DNA from: Amaricoccus sp003258405
Lineage (GTDB): Bacteria > Pseudomonadota > Alphaproteobacteria > Rhodobacterales > Rhodobacteraceae
DNA length: 64,000 nt
Assembly: GCF_043226085.1 (NCBI RefSeq)
Contig: NZ_CP171225.1
Coordinates: 1,550,001-1,614,000, forward strand
Reading direction: 5' to 3'
Below, piece by piece: positions 34,401 to 43,800 of the stretch. Each line of letters starts with the position of its first letter. The first letter of the stretch is position 1. A program made the translations under genes and the position numbers. The notes beneath the pieces were generated by a model. It saw only the letters and a list, made by a program, of their open reading frames with translations, ran no database searches and had not been told where the DNA came from.

Positions 34401-34453
34401 GGCCTGTTATCCAACCTTCTCCACCCCTAGCCCAGGGTTCATGCTTCCGAAAA

Positions 34454-35053
34454 TCAATGCTCCGAGTTGGTTACCTCACGCTGGAGAAGCAGGATGGTCC
34501 GTGCCCCGGTCGGGTGTTCCGGTGGCAGCGGATGGGCATGAGTTTCGGTGAAACCGCACCGCTCGTAGAGCGCTGCCGCCGCGGGATTGTTGTCGTAGAC
34601 GAGGAGTGACAGCCCAGTGCAGCCGGCACGACGGGCCGCATCGTCGGCTGCTTGGAGGAAGGACCGACCCACGCCGCTGCGGCGGCGGCCCTCCAGAACC
34701 GCGAGGGAGTCGATGTACCATGTGCCGAGCACATGGGTCTTGAGGCGCGCGTAGGGTTGGTCGGTGCCGATCAAGGCCGGTGTCATTCTGTAGGCGAGGA
34801 TCGCACCCACGATTCTTCCTTCGTCTTCGCCGACCCAGGCATCGCGCAGCGCTTGCCGTGTCCGGTTCGAGACGATATTCTCGGCGCCGACCGCGAAAGG
34901 GTTCTGGCCGGGCGATGCCGCTGCTGCCCAGCGGGGATGAGAAAGCCCGCCATCGGCCTCGTCGAACAGACGCGCCAGCAATTCCGCGTCCGCCACGGCA
35001 GCGGGCCGTATGCAGAGCGATCGCCGGGATCCGATATCGCTCCGGAAGTTCAT
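34454..35053 (-). CDS. GNAT-family N-acetyltransferase (GNAT 1)
   Basis: 199 residues from ATG 35053, overlapping the stop of the upstream GNAT gene (ATGA). The acetyl-CoA-binding motif A is GRRRSGVGRSFLQAADDAARRAG (R/Q-x-x-G-x-G/A pattern), and motif B is LYERCGFTET. The N-terminus (LCIRPAAVADAELLARLFDEADGG) is standard for the fold. The substrate is unknown. Last gene of the nine-gene minus-strand run that starts at the DUF1127-like gene. Confidence 0.88.
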   Translation of the reverse strand: MNFRSDIGSRRSLCIRPAAVADAELLARLFDEADGGLSHPRWAAAASPGQNPFAVGAENIVSNRTRQALRDAWVGEDEGRIVGAILAYRMTPALIGTDQPYARLKTHVLGTWYIDSLAVLEGRRRSGVGRSFLQAADDAARRAGCTGLSLLVYDNNPAAAALYERCGFTETHAHPLPPEHPTGARTILLLQREVTNSEH

Positions 35054-35697
35054 CGCGAAGCCCCCCCTCCGAATGCCAGGTCCTGCGCAGGAACGTCGCC
35101 GGTCTTCGCTTTGGCACTGGAAAGCGGCTTCATCAGAAGAAGCCACTGGTCGGTCTCAGTGTCCCATCCGTCCTTGACGCAGGCCTTCCGCTCGACCTCC
35201 TTGAATTCGTGTCGTTCGTAAAGCCGACAGGCGCCGGCATTGTCGCTGGCCACGATCACGCTGAGGCGGCTGAGCCCTTCAGACACGGCGATCTCCTCCG
35301 CCAGGCGCAGGAGCCGTGATCCGATCCCTTTTCCGCGCGCCGCCGGATAGCAGGCCAAGACATTAATATACCAGCTTTCGAGGGCGCTGTTTTCGAGCTC
35401 CTGCAGGGGACGGAACAGGACAGGTAGGTCCATGCCAACAGGTTGAGGCTCGGTGCCGATCGAGTAGCCGGTCAGACCGGCCACTGCGCCCGTGCCATGG
35501 TCAACAACGATGATGTCACCGTCGCGCGCCTTCCGCGCCTGCCGAGCGCGGCCGATCTCCCAGGGGTCTTCGCCCTGCCCGGAAAGACCCGCCCAGACAT
35601 GCAGCGGCAGGCCCTCTCCGGCGAAATTGACGAGCTCCGCGAGTTGCGGGGCGTCCTCGTCCGTGGCCAGCCGGAACGGTCTTTTAAGTGTCACCAT
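35050..35697 (-). CDS. GNAT-family N-acetyltransferase (GNAT 2)
   Basis: 215 residues from ATG 35697, preceded by AAGGGGA. Motif A is YPAARGKGIGSRLLRLAEEIA, with ILV-rich strand and DNAGACRLYERHEFKEVERKA as motif B. It resembles GNAT 1 in layout (WYINVLA against WYIDSLA), so the two may be an old tandem duplication. It overlaps GNAT 1 by four bases and the remnant GNAT 3 by 14 bases. Confidence 0.87.
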   Translation of the reverse strand: MVTLKRPFRLATDEDAPQLAELVNFAGEGLPLHVWAGLSGQGEDPWEIGRARQARKARDGDIIVVDHGTGAVAGLTGYSIGTEPQPVGMDLPVLFRPLQELENSALESWYINVLACYPAARGKGIGSRLLRLAEEIAVSEGLSRLSVIVASDNAGACRLYERHEFKEVERKACVKDGWDTETDQWLLLMKPLSSAKAKTGDVPAQDLAFGGGASR

Positions 35698-36217
35698 CGG
35701 ATCGTCCCCTTGCTTGCGAAAGCGCCCGCTCCCGTTCCGACACCGCGAAACACACGTGGTAGTTGTGGATGCAAATGCCATTGATCTCGCGCTCCTGCCG
35801 CGCGATGCATTTGAATCCGACCCTCCAAAAAACTGGGCGGGCCAGTTCGCTGGCATCTGAAAACACCGTCTCGAGCGACTGGCGGCGCGCCTCGCGCAGG
35901 AATTCCGCAACCAGCGCGCGGCCGATGCCCTGACCAGCGAAGTCAGGGTCGACAAAAAGGAAACGGATGTGGCCGGTCTATGCGAGATCGCCGAAGCCGA
36001 TGGGCACACCGTTCCGGTCCGACGCCACGCGGGTGAAACGGCCATCGCGGTAGATGCGATCCAGATCCTGCGCGGAGGGCGCGATGGAGAGCCACGCCGC
36101 GACCTGCTCGGCCCTGTAGGCGTTAGGTCCGAGACTTTCGACGCCCTTTCGGTAGATGGCCGCGAGGGGGGCTGCATTGCTCTCTTCATAGGGCCGCAAG
36201 GCAAACGACAAAGTCAT
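35684..36217 (-). pseudogene. GNAT-family acetyltransferase broken by amber (GNAT 3)
   Basis: The frame from ATG 36217 (MTLSFALRPYEESNAAPLAA) reads to GFGDLA and then hits TAG at 35978-35980; it continues in the same frame with TGHIRFLFVDPDFAGQGIGRALVAEFL, which is the acetyl-CoA motif, and ends at 35684 after CIHNYHVCFAVSERE. One substitution therefore separates it from a full 177-residue GNAT. Unless the stop is read through, the protein lacks its catalytic half. Confidence 0.82.
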
Positions 36218-36230
36218 TATGAGTGTCTCA

Positions 36231-36683
36231 CTATTGGGTAATCTCGGTGTGCAGAACGCGAGGCGGGAAGATCCACGTCGCCGCCGCGCTTTCGCATCGG
36301 CTCTTCAGAGCCGCATTTTCCTTTTGCAGCGCGAGTGAAATAAATGGTCGGGCGAGCCTGCCTAAAAGCCCCGACACCTGGAGGGACAGCCGGTTGCATC
36401 TCACACTTTCCGTCACAATTATCTCATGCAGCGCGGTCATATCGCCCTCTGCCGTGCGCAAGCTTAGCAAATGCGGAGCTGCGCAGTGCGACAGGACCCA
36501 CGATCGCCTGCGCTGGAAAGGTTGTTTGAGATCGAATTGCGCATCTTGAAACAAGTCACCGCCGCCCCAGCCTGATATAGAGGTTATAGTCGGCGACCAT
36601 TCCGGCCATTGGGCGACATCGGCCGTTACCCGCCAGACGATCCCAGTCGGGGCGGAGAAGAGCGTCGAATGGGATATTTGCAT
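36231..36683 (-). CDS. SRPBCC/polyketide-cyclase-like protein
   Basis: 150 residues from ATG 36683. The N-terminus ISHSTLFSAPTGIVWRVTADVAQWPEWSPTITSI is the typical opening of the SRPBCC (START-like) fold: strand, helix with a VW(R/x)V motif, then D-x-x-x-WP-x-W. These proteins bind small hydrophobic ligands. It lies between GNAT genes in the same orientation and probably in the same transcript; the ligand is unknown. Confidence 0.8.
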   Translation of the reverse strand: MQISHSTLFSAPTGIVWRVTADVAQWPEWSPTITSISGWGGGDLFQDAQFDLKQPFQRRRSWVLSHCAAPHLLSLRTAEGDMTALHEIIVTESVRCNRLSLQVSGLLGRLARPFISLALQKENAALKSRCESAAATWIFPPRVLHTEITQ

Positions 36684-36836
36684 GGGTTTCCTCGTGTCTA
36701 TCCGGCAATTACGCTGCCGCTCAAGTGAAGTTTTTGGGTAGCAAGACCGGCGACCGCGTGATCCCCGGGGGACGCAGGAAAGACATAAACGCGCGAAATC
36801 GAGACATGCCGGCTTGGATGCGTCGAAACGCACCCG

Positions 36837-37442
36837 TCACCCTCGTCTCGGCTGCCTCACCATCGGATAGATCGGCGGGCAATCCGCGACGAGGATCGTG
36901 TCCGTCTGCTCGAAACCGAGCCGCGCGTAGAGGGCGCGGCTACGCTCGGTCGTGGCCTCGAGATAGGCTAAGGTGCCCGTCGCGTCGCAGCGCTCGAGAA
37001 CGGGACGCATCAGCGCCGTGCCGAGACCCTGGCCCTGACGCTCCGGCACGACGCCCATGACAGGAAGATACCAGTGCGGGTCTTCCGGGTGGGTGTGTCC
37101 CATGGCCTTGAAGACGGCGAAGACGGCTTCATGACGGCTTGCCGGCACGCTCGCCTCGACGACAGCCATGATGGCCGCTTCGTCGGGCGCCAATCCGGGC
37201 GCGATCCAGAGCGCAGCTCCTCCTTCGGCCCAATCGAGCGTTCCCTCGTGCATCGCGACACCGCCGAAGGGATGCAGAAATGTCGGGAAATGTCGCAGAT
37301 ACCCGGTCTGTTCGGGATACATCCACCGGACCGCCGGATCGGTCTCGAATGCAGCGGTCAGGTCGGCGACCACCTGAGCCTCGCTCATTTGGAGATCACT
37401 TTTGATGGAGTGGTCTGGCCTGGATTTCAGTGCCTGGTTCAT
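36837..37442 (-). CDS. GNAT-family N-acetyltransferase (GNAT 4)
   Basis: 201 residues from ATG 37442, preceded by AAGGGG. Motif A is VVPERQGQGLGTALMRPVLERCD; motif B is RSRALYARLGFEQTDTI. The N-terminal MSEAQVVADLTAAFETDPAVRWMYPE and HWYLPVMGV match the GNAT group that includes puromycin-acetyltransferase-like proteins. It is separated from the TPR gene by 64 bp. The substrate is unknown. Confidence 0.88.
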   Translation of the reverse strand: MNQALKSRPDHSIKSDLQMSEAQVVADLTAAFETDPAVRWMYPEQTGYLRHFPTFLHPFGGVAMHEGTLDWAEGGAALWIAPGLAPDEAAIMAVVEASVPASRHEAVFAVFKAMGHTHPEDPHWYLPVMGVVPERQGQGLGTALMRPVLERCDATGTLAYLEATTERSRALYARLGFEQTDTILVADCPPIYPMVRQPRRG

Positions 37443-37506
37443 GGGAAGCCCCTTTCGTTGCTGTTCCGTGTGGTTCGGGGCGCCGGGTGACGGCGCCCCG
37501 CAATCT

Positions 37507-39222
37507 TCAGAGCCTGCCGAGAGACGGCTCGACTTCGCCCAGCCAGGCCCGCTCGAACGCACGGCGCGCGGCGGCAGCGCTTCCTGCGTCGCCTTGGTCG
37601 ACGGCCAGCGCCTCCTCGGCTTGCCAGACGCCCCAGAGCGCCCAGGCGTTGTTCGGGTGGGTTTCAAGCGCGGCCTCGAAAGCCTGGAGCGCGCCAAGCT
37701 CGTTGCCCGCCTGGAGCCGCACGGCGCCAAGCGTCTGTCGCACCGGATACGACCAGTAGGGCGGCTCCATATAGCCGATCGTGTCCTCGAGCCGGATTGC
37801 CTCCTCAAGGTGATGTTCGGCGGCGTGCCAGTTGCCCTGCGCCTGTTCGATACGGGCCTCCACCAGGTGTCTGGCGATCTCGAGGACGTCGCGGGCGGGC
37901 AGATACTGCTCCTCCAGACCCGACAGATCGGCCTCGGCTATGATCGCTTCGATGGCGCGCTGCTCGGCCAGCGCGGCGTCCAGATCGCCCTGCAGCGCGA
38001 AGGCAGTGCCGCGTGCCCAGTGCCAATGACCCCGGACGAATGGGAACCTTTCGCCCGGATCGGACAGCGCGAGGATCGCGTCCGGCGTGGCCAGCTGTGC
38101 GTGGGCGGCGTAGGGTGCGGTGTCGATGGCCTGCACCCACGCGAGATCGCTAGACACGTCCTCCGAGGTCACGCTGGCCAGGAGGTCCGCCGCCTCGAGA
38201 GCGTCCTGCCACAGTCCGGCCATCTGCGCACCCACCAGCAGGAAATGGATGTTGTGCGGGTAGTAGCCATAGCGGTAGAGCGGGCTCGCCGCGTCGCCAG
38301 CGGCTGCGAGGTAGGCCTGGTCGGCGGCGATGGCCTCCTTGTTGACTGCTATGGAGTCGGCGTAGCGCCCCACCCGGTTGTAGATGTGGGCAGGCATGTG
38401 CAGCAGGTGCCCAGCCAGCGGGACTGCGCCGCGCAGCGCGTCTGCCGCCGCTTCGGCCATGGACGGATCGGCGGAAGCCTCGACCGCGTGGATCAGAAGG
38501 TGCAGCGCACCGGGATGCTGAGGGTCAAGCTTCAGGGCCCAGTCGAGCGCCGCGAGAATGGCTTCCGTCTGTCCTTTCGGCGTCACGCCGTCGGTCTCCC
38601 AATAGTCCCAAGGCTGCATGTTCATCAGCGCATCTGCATGGACGACATGGATGTTCGGATCGTCGGGATACCGGACCGCCAATTCCCCCATGGCCTGCGC
38701 AAAGGCGCGGTTCAGAAGCGCCCGATCACCGCCCTCCGAGGCGTAGCGAAGCGTCAGGGCCCGCGCGAGTTCCAGCTCTTTTTCGGTCGATGCCGTATCG
38801 ACCGCAGTCCAGACCGTATCGAATGCGCGCGCGACATTCTCGTTGTGGATCCCGTCATTCAGGTTTGGCCCAAGCGCGTACGCCTCGCCCCAGAAACAGG
38901 CAGAGCAACTGGGATCCGCCTCCTGCGCCGCCTGGAAGGCCGACACGGCGGCGGCGTGATTAAAGCCCCACAGAAGCGCGACACCCCGCGCGAAAGCCTC
39001 GCGCGCCTCGGGCACTTGGGTACCGGCGTCGAAGCCGAAATCGCCGTAGCCGGCAAGCTCCATGGCGACTGCAGCGTCGGAGTCGAGCATGGTCGTCTCT
39101 GCATGGGCGACGCCGGGACGGAACAGCTCGGTGCGCCGCTCGGTCTCATGCGCCGAGGCGGGCAGCGTCAGGGCGGTAGTCGCGGCAAGGAGTGCTGCAC
39201 GGGAAAACTTCGGTGTCATCAT
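37507..39222 (-). CDS. Exported TPR-repeat protein
   Basis: 571 residues with a signal peptide (RAALLAATTALTLPASAHE). TPR-like helix pairs run through the protein (ARGVALLWGFNHAAAVSAFQAAQEADPSCSACFWG; NAWALWGVWQAEEALAVDQGD at the C-terminus). Conserved spots include HPGALHLLIHAVEAS and LLHMPAHIYNRVGRYADS. This matches a family of secreted TPR proteins of unknown role in proteobacteria. The methionine at position 2 (39219) is an alternative start. It may serve as a periplasmic protein-interaction scaffold. Confidence 0.82.
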   Translation of the reverse strand: MMTPKFSRAALLAATTALTLPASAHETERRTELFRPGVAHAETTMLDSDAAVAMELAGYGDFGFDAGTQVPEAREAFARGVALLWGFNHAAAVSAFQAAQEADPSCSACFWGEAYALGPNLNDGIHNENVARAFDTVWTAVDTASTEKELELARALTLRYASEGGDRALLNRAFAQAMGELAVRYPDDPNIHVVHADALMNMQPWDYWETDGVTPKGQTEAILAALDWALKLDPQHPGALHLLIHAVEASADPSMAEAAADALRGAVPLAGHLLHMPAHIYNRVGRYADSIAVNKEAIAADQAYLAAAGDAASPLYRYGYYPHNIHFLLVGAQMAGLWQDALEAADLLASVTSEDVSSDLAWVQAIDTAPYAAHAQLATPDAILALSDPGERFPFVRGHWHWARGTAFALQGDLDAALAEQRAIEAIIAEADLSGLEEQYLPARDVLEIARHLVEARIEQAQGNWHAAEHHLEEAIRLEDTIGYMEPPYWSYPVRQTLGAVRLQAGNELGALQAFEAALETHPNNAWALWGVWQAEEALAVDQGDAGSAAAARRAFERAWLGEVEPSLGRL

Positions 39223-39266
39223 TCTTTTCCTTCTGAAATATGTCCAACAGATTGGGGACGCTTCGC

Positions 39267-39515
39267 TTAGTAGGCGGCGCCCCTATAGCGGCGTTGGCCG
39301 GGAACGACGGTGGGTATGCGTCGAGGCAGACGGGCGCGATAGCGGACGCCACGATAGATCATGTCGCCGAATGCGAGGGGGATCGGTCTCGGCAAATCGC
39401 CATGGAGATAGGTGACGCCACGATATCGCATGGCGCATCCTGATCGTTTGGCATCGGTTCCGGCGTCATTCGCAGTGCGCTCGTTAGGGTCCCATTGGGA
39501 GGTCATGGCCTTCAT
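39267..39515 (-). CDS. Small DUF4278-like protein
   Basis: 82 residues from ATG 39515, which has AAGGAG at good spacing. The protein contains three short YRG motifs (MRYRGVTY, IYRGVRY, RYRGAAY), the hallmark I associate with DUF4278, and is basic. Its function is unknown. It lies 44 bp before the TPR gene in the same orientation. Confidence 0.65.
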   Translation of the reverse strand: MKAMTSQWDPNERTANDAGTDAKRSGCAMRYRGVTYLHGDLPRPIPLAFGDMIYRGVRYRARLPRRIPTVVPGQRRYRGAAY

Positions 39516-39580
39516 GGGAAAGCTCCTTGAAATTGAGAGTGGATCATGCCGTTCCGGCCGAATGCAGGACGGTGTTTTTC

Positions 39581-40534
39581 TCAGGCCGTGTGTGCTTGAC
39601 AGCAGCAATCCGCCATCGCCTCGATGTGGCGATGGTCGGTGCCGCAGCAGCCGCCGTAGACGCGCAGGTTCGGCAGGATCCGCTTGAGCTGGGCGTAGTC
39701 CTGTCCGAGTTCCGCCGGGTTTCCCGGGTCGAGCTCTTCGGCCTCGTCGAGCTCCGCATGGCTAAGACGCGAGGCATTCGCCCGCACGCCCCAGATGCGC
39801 CGCAACCAGGCGGCGTCGGACTCGAGCGCAGCCCGGAAGTGGTCGGGATGGGCACAATTGACCATGAAGTAGGCCGCGGCACCTCCGGTCAGCATGTCCG
39901 TCCGCTGGAAGGCCTCGCCCAGCGGCGTGCCGTCTGGCAGGTGGCCATCGGTTTCGGTCGTGTAGGACAGGACCACCGGCATCCCCACCTCGGCAGCCGC
40001 GCGCACGATTCCCACGCCTTCGTTCACGGTCGAGATCGTGAAGGCACTGACCATGTCGGCCTCCGTGTCCAGAAACCAGCCGATCTGCTCGGCGTGAAAG
40101 GCTTGCGCCTCGTCCGCGCTCATCGCCGTATCGGGCCGGTAGCCATCGCCACGCGGGCCGATATTGCCTGAGATCACGATCGGTGAGACCGAGACAGCCT
40201 CGCGCCGCACCTCGGCCAGCAGCTCGATCGCGCGCTTGTTGAACCGCGCGAGATCATCCGGCGAATGCCCGAGCTGCGCCCCCCAGTGCCGGCTGGCGCG
40301 CCAGGTCGGCGCCTCGAGCAGGAAGCCGGTGCCGTGATCGGCCGCGATGGCGAGATGCCGCTCGAAGTAGCTCTTGAGCGTCTGGCGCCCGTCGTTGTGT
40401 CCAAGGAGCGGATAGGATGCGAAGCACGGCAGATCGAGCCCTTCGAGGAAGATGAGCGTCGTCTCGAGGCCGGCGTCGGTCAGGAGTTGCGTGCCGTCGA
40501 TCTGCGGCAACCGGTTTCGATGGAGCGCACGCAT
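39581..40534 (-). CDS. Homocysteine S-methyltransferase family protein
   Basis: 317 residues from ATG 40534; the A of that codon is shared with the preceding stop (TGATG). The zinc-binding Cys set is present: C in FMVNCAHPDHF and CC in GGCCGTDHRH near the C-terminus. The N-terminal LLTDAGLETTLIFLEGLDLPCFASYPLL fits the family (usually GGMGTxLE...). Members transfer a methyl group from S-methylmethionine or another donor to homocysteine. The surrounding GNAT/TPR genes do not define the substrate. Confidence 0.87.
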   Translation of the reverse strand: MRALHRNRLPQIDGTQLLTDAGLETTLIFLEGLDLPCFASYPLLGHNDGRQTLKSYFERHLAIAADHGTGFLLEAPTWRASRHWGAQLGHSPDDLARFNKRAIELLAEVRREAVSVSPIVISGNIGPRGDGYRPDTAMSADEAQAFHAEQIGWFLDTEADMVSAFTISTVNEGVGIVRAAAEVGMPVVLSYTTETDGHLPDGTPLGEAFQRTDMLTGGAAAYFMVNCAHPDHFRAALESDAAWLRRIWGVRANASRLSHAELDEAEELDPGNPAELGQDYAQLKRILPNLRVYGGCCGTDHRHIEAMADCCCQAHTA

Positions 40535-40686
40535 CACACCCACCCCCCGAGATTGGGGTTGTGCCGGGCCAGGAACGTGTCACGGCAATCGGCCTGCTCA
40601 ATGCCAAGATCGCGGCGCAGATGCGCGCTGCTTGGCAGGTCGGGAAGCAGCCTGCGTCGGAATGGTTTGAAGATACGTCTGAACAT
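40534..40686 (-). CDS. Small DUF1127-like protein
   Basis: 50 residues: MFRRIFKPFRRRLLPDLPSS, then LRRDLGIEQADCRDTF. The arginine-rich start and the LRRDLGIxxAD motif match the DUF1127 pattern of alphaproteobacterial small proteins, some of which bind RNA or act in phosphate and stress responses. It is first in the run, overlapping the methyltransferase start (TGATG), 182 bp from the divergent regulator. Confidence 0.65.
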   Translation of the reverse strand: MFRRIFKPFRRRLLPDLPSSAHLRRDLGIEQADCRDTFLARHNPNLGGWV

Positions 40687-40868
40687 GATGGGTGCCTTTC
40701 GTTTTGACACCCGTCGTTTGGACCCTGGCCGTTCCACGCGGCGGCGGCCAGCCGTTACAGCGTCGTTAAAAGGTCAAACCCGACCCCCAAGGCCGTTTAC
40801 GCACAGGCCATTCAAGGCCCAAATGGATCATGCCCTTAGAATCGCTGCATGTGTAAGTATCTGGAGCC
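40687..40868. promoter_or_regulatory. Divergent intergenic region, DUF1127-like gene / SARP-type regulator
   Basis: 182 bp that must hold the start signals for the nine-gene minus-strand run and for the regulator. A GC-rich imperfect palindrome (CGCGGCGGCGGCCAGCCG) lies near 40740. SARP-type activators usually bind direct heptamer repeats near -35; no clear pair was found by eye. Confidence 0.35.
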
Positions 40869-43800
40869 ATGGAACATCAGATCGGGATCAATCTGTTCGG
40901 ACAGTTCGAGGTGCGTCTCGACGGCATTCCCGTCCGTATGCCGACGCGGAAGGTCGAACTGATCCTTGCACTTCTCGCGATCGAGCCGGACGTGGCGCTC
41001 AGCCGTTCCACGCTCGCGGGAATGCTCTGGCCGGGGCAGCCCGACGCGCAGGCGCGGGCCTCACTCCGGCAGGCGATCTTCCGTCTGAAGACAGCACTTG
41101 ATCCTTCGGATGCCGTGGAAGTGACCTCCGGTTGGATCAAGCTTCGGAGCGACCGGATCGAGCGGGACATCGATGCGCTCGGACGCGGCGCGGCGGCCTC
41201 GGCGCTTCCGATCGGCACGCCGCTCGAGGGGATGAGCGGATTGGAGCCCGAGGTCGAGGATCGGCTCGACGCGGCGCGCGCAGAACTGCGGGCGCGTCTC
41301 ATGAACTGGTTGGAAGACGCAGAGTCCGAGGCCCTTGCCGCACGCCGATTTGCCGATCTCGAGAGCCTCGCGCGGCGGCATCTCGTGCTCGACGGCTACG
41401 ACGAAAGCGCACTGCGGATGCTGATGACAGCCCTCTGGCGTCAGGGCCGAAGGAATGCGGCACTGGATGCATTTCGCGAGACGAGCCAGCGCATACGTGC
41501 CGACCTGTCGGTGTCCGTCGATCCTTCCACGACAGCGCTCTATCATGAGATCAGGGCGCGACCCGCCGTCCCTCAGGACCAGAAGCGAACGGCCGTCACC
41601 GCCGAGAGGATCGAGCCGCCCGCCTCACCGACGGGGCCGCCGGCGAAGGCGACCCTGCCCCACCTTCGGCATGTTGCGGTCATGCATGTTGTCTCGAACC
41701 GCCTTCTGGCGGCGCTGCGCAACCGCGATCCCGAGGACGCGGAGGCGGCCAGCCGCGCAGCCTCCGACGCCATCGAGCGGGCTGTGCGGCGTGAGGGTGG
41801 CTTGATCGCGGGCCGGGCCGGACACCGGTTGTCCTGCGTCTTCGGTGTCGACCGTCCGGACGAGAGCCCGGCGCTTTCAGCGACTTTCGCCGCGTACGAG
41901 ATCGCGGGCCTCGACTGCGCCGTGGGCATCGACGCCGCGCGCGCGCTGATCGGCGGCGAGAGCGACAGCTTTCCCGCCGCCCACCTCGCACAGGTCCTGG
42001 CCGAGGCGGCAGCTCCAGGGGACGCACTTTGCACTGACAGAGTGGCAGCATCGTGCAGCGGGGCTTTCTCCTTCGCGGCGGCGGACCCCGTGCAGACGAG
42101 CGAGGCAAAACCGGTTGTCGCATGGCGGCTGACCGGAGAGATCCTTTCGCGGGGCAGCTTCGACATCCGGAAAGCGCGCGGCCTGACACCCTTCGTGGCG
42201 CGAGAGTCCGAAATCGACGAGGTATCTGCGCTGGCCGCGCAAGTAGGACCGCGGGCCGTAGCCATTACCGGCGAGGCCGGGATCGGAAAGTCCCGGTTTG
42301 TCCACGAGACGCTCATGCGGCTCGGCCCGGTTCAACTGCTACGCGTTCAGTTCCATCCCAATGAGCTCGGTGGGGGTATCACCCGGTTCACATCGGTGCT
42401 GGCTTCGCTCCTCGGGGGAAGGTCGGCAGACAATCTGGTTGCGGCCCTCGACGCCGCGATCCCGGATGCGACCCTGCGCCGCCGGATCGCGCCGGTGGAG
42501 GCTCTTTTCGCCGCGCGCGGCGCGCTTCCGGAAAGCGGGGAATTGCCGAGGAGCGTGCGCCTGCAGGCGATTGCCGATGCACTGCTTCTTGCGATCCAGT
42601 TTCTGGCAGGTCGTGATTCGATACTGCTGGTCGAGGATGCGCACTGGGCGGACGACGATGGCGCCATGCTTGTCGAACGGATGTTGCGGTCGCTCGACGG
42701 CGACGGCCCGCTGGTGATCGTCACGATGCGGCCTGGCAGCGGCCTGAATTTGTCAGGCATCGCCGGTCTGGGCTCGATCACCCTGGCACCGTTGTCGGAA
42801 GCCGAGTCCGTCCGCCTTCTGGCCCTGCTGGGACATGATGTGACCAGCGATATCACCGCCAGATCAGGTGGCGTGCCGTTGTTTCTGGAGGAGATCGCCC
42901 GGCTGGGGACGATGCCTGGTGACGGATCTCAACCCGTACCTGAAACACTTGCCGGCCTTCTGACCCGGCGGATCGACGCGCTGCCACCGCATCTGCGCCG
43001 GACGATCGAGGCGGCCGCCGTTCTGGGGGCCGAGCCGGCGGACGACCTGCTGCAGCCCTTGTCCGGGCTGCGCCCTGACGCCTACGAGGTGGCCATAACC
43101 CAGCTTGCGGATGGCGACCTCCTGTTCCGAATCCGATCGGTGCCGCAGCGTGTCTACGGGTTCAAACACGCGCTGGTGCAAGAGGCGGCCTACCAGGCGA
43201 TCCCGACCAATCGGCGCAAAGAGCTTCATACGAAGGTCGTCGCGCTGCGCGAAGATGATTGGCGCGCAGGCGACAAGGGCCTGAGCATCATGCTGGCGCA
43301 TCATGCGCTCGCCAGCGGGCAGCCTGCCAAAGCCGTCGAACTGGCGCTCTGTGCAACCGAGCAGGCCGTCGCGCAATCGTCCTATCCGCTTGCGGACAAG
43401 ATGCTGGGGCTTGCGCTCAAAGGCGCCCGAACGCTTGAGCCCACTGCAGAAAACCGCCGGCTCATGGCAAAGATCCTCGCTTGGCAGCGCCCGCTTGCCT
43501 GGCCGTTGTCCAAGCTCGAGGAAGTCGACGAAAGCCTCGCCCAATCCGAAGCGATTTCCCGCCAACTGGGCGACCAGCACTTGATTGCCGATATCTGCGT
43601 CCAGCGCGCCTATCGCCATACCGATGATGGTCAGGTAGCGAAGGCGCTGGCATTCTGCGATGCAGCGCGCGCAGCCGCGCTCGCCGCAGGCTCGGACGAG
43701 CTTGTGGCTGAAAGTGCTTTGGCACGTTGTCAGACTTTCACGTTCCAAGGTCACATGGGCCGCGCGCTCAGCGCCATTGCTTCGCACCGGAATTACTGGG

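Noticed and set aside
34380..34450. Possible tRNA or attachment site near GGGATGGGCC...TCCACCCC
   Set aside because: Some complementarity but no acceptor stem, anticodon loop or T-loop pattern could be built.
37402..39270. Plus-strand open frame of 622 codons
   Set aside because: It is antisense to the TPR gene, which has a signal peptide and clear helical repeats; the plus-strand product is low in complexity and matches nothing.
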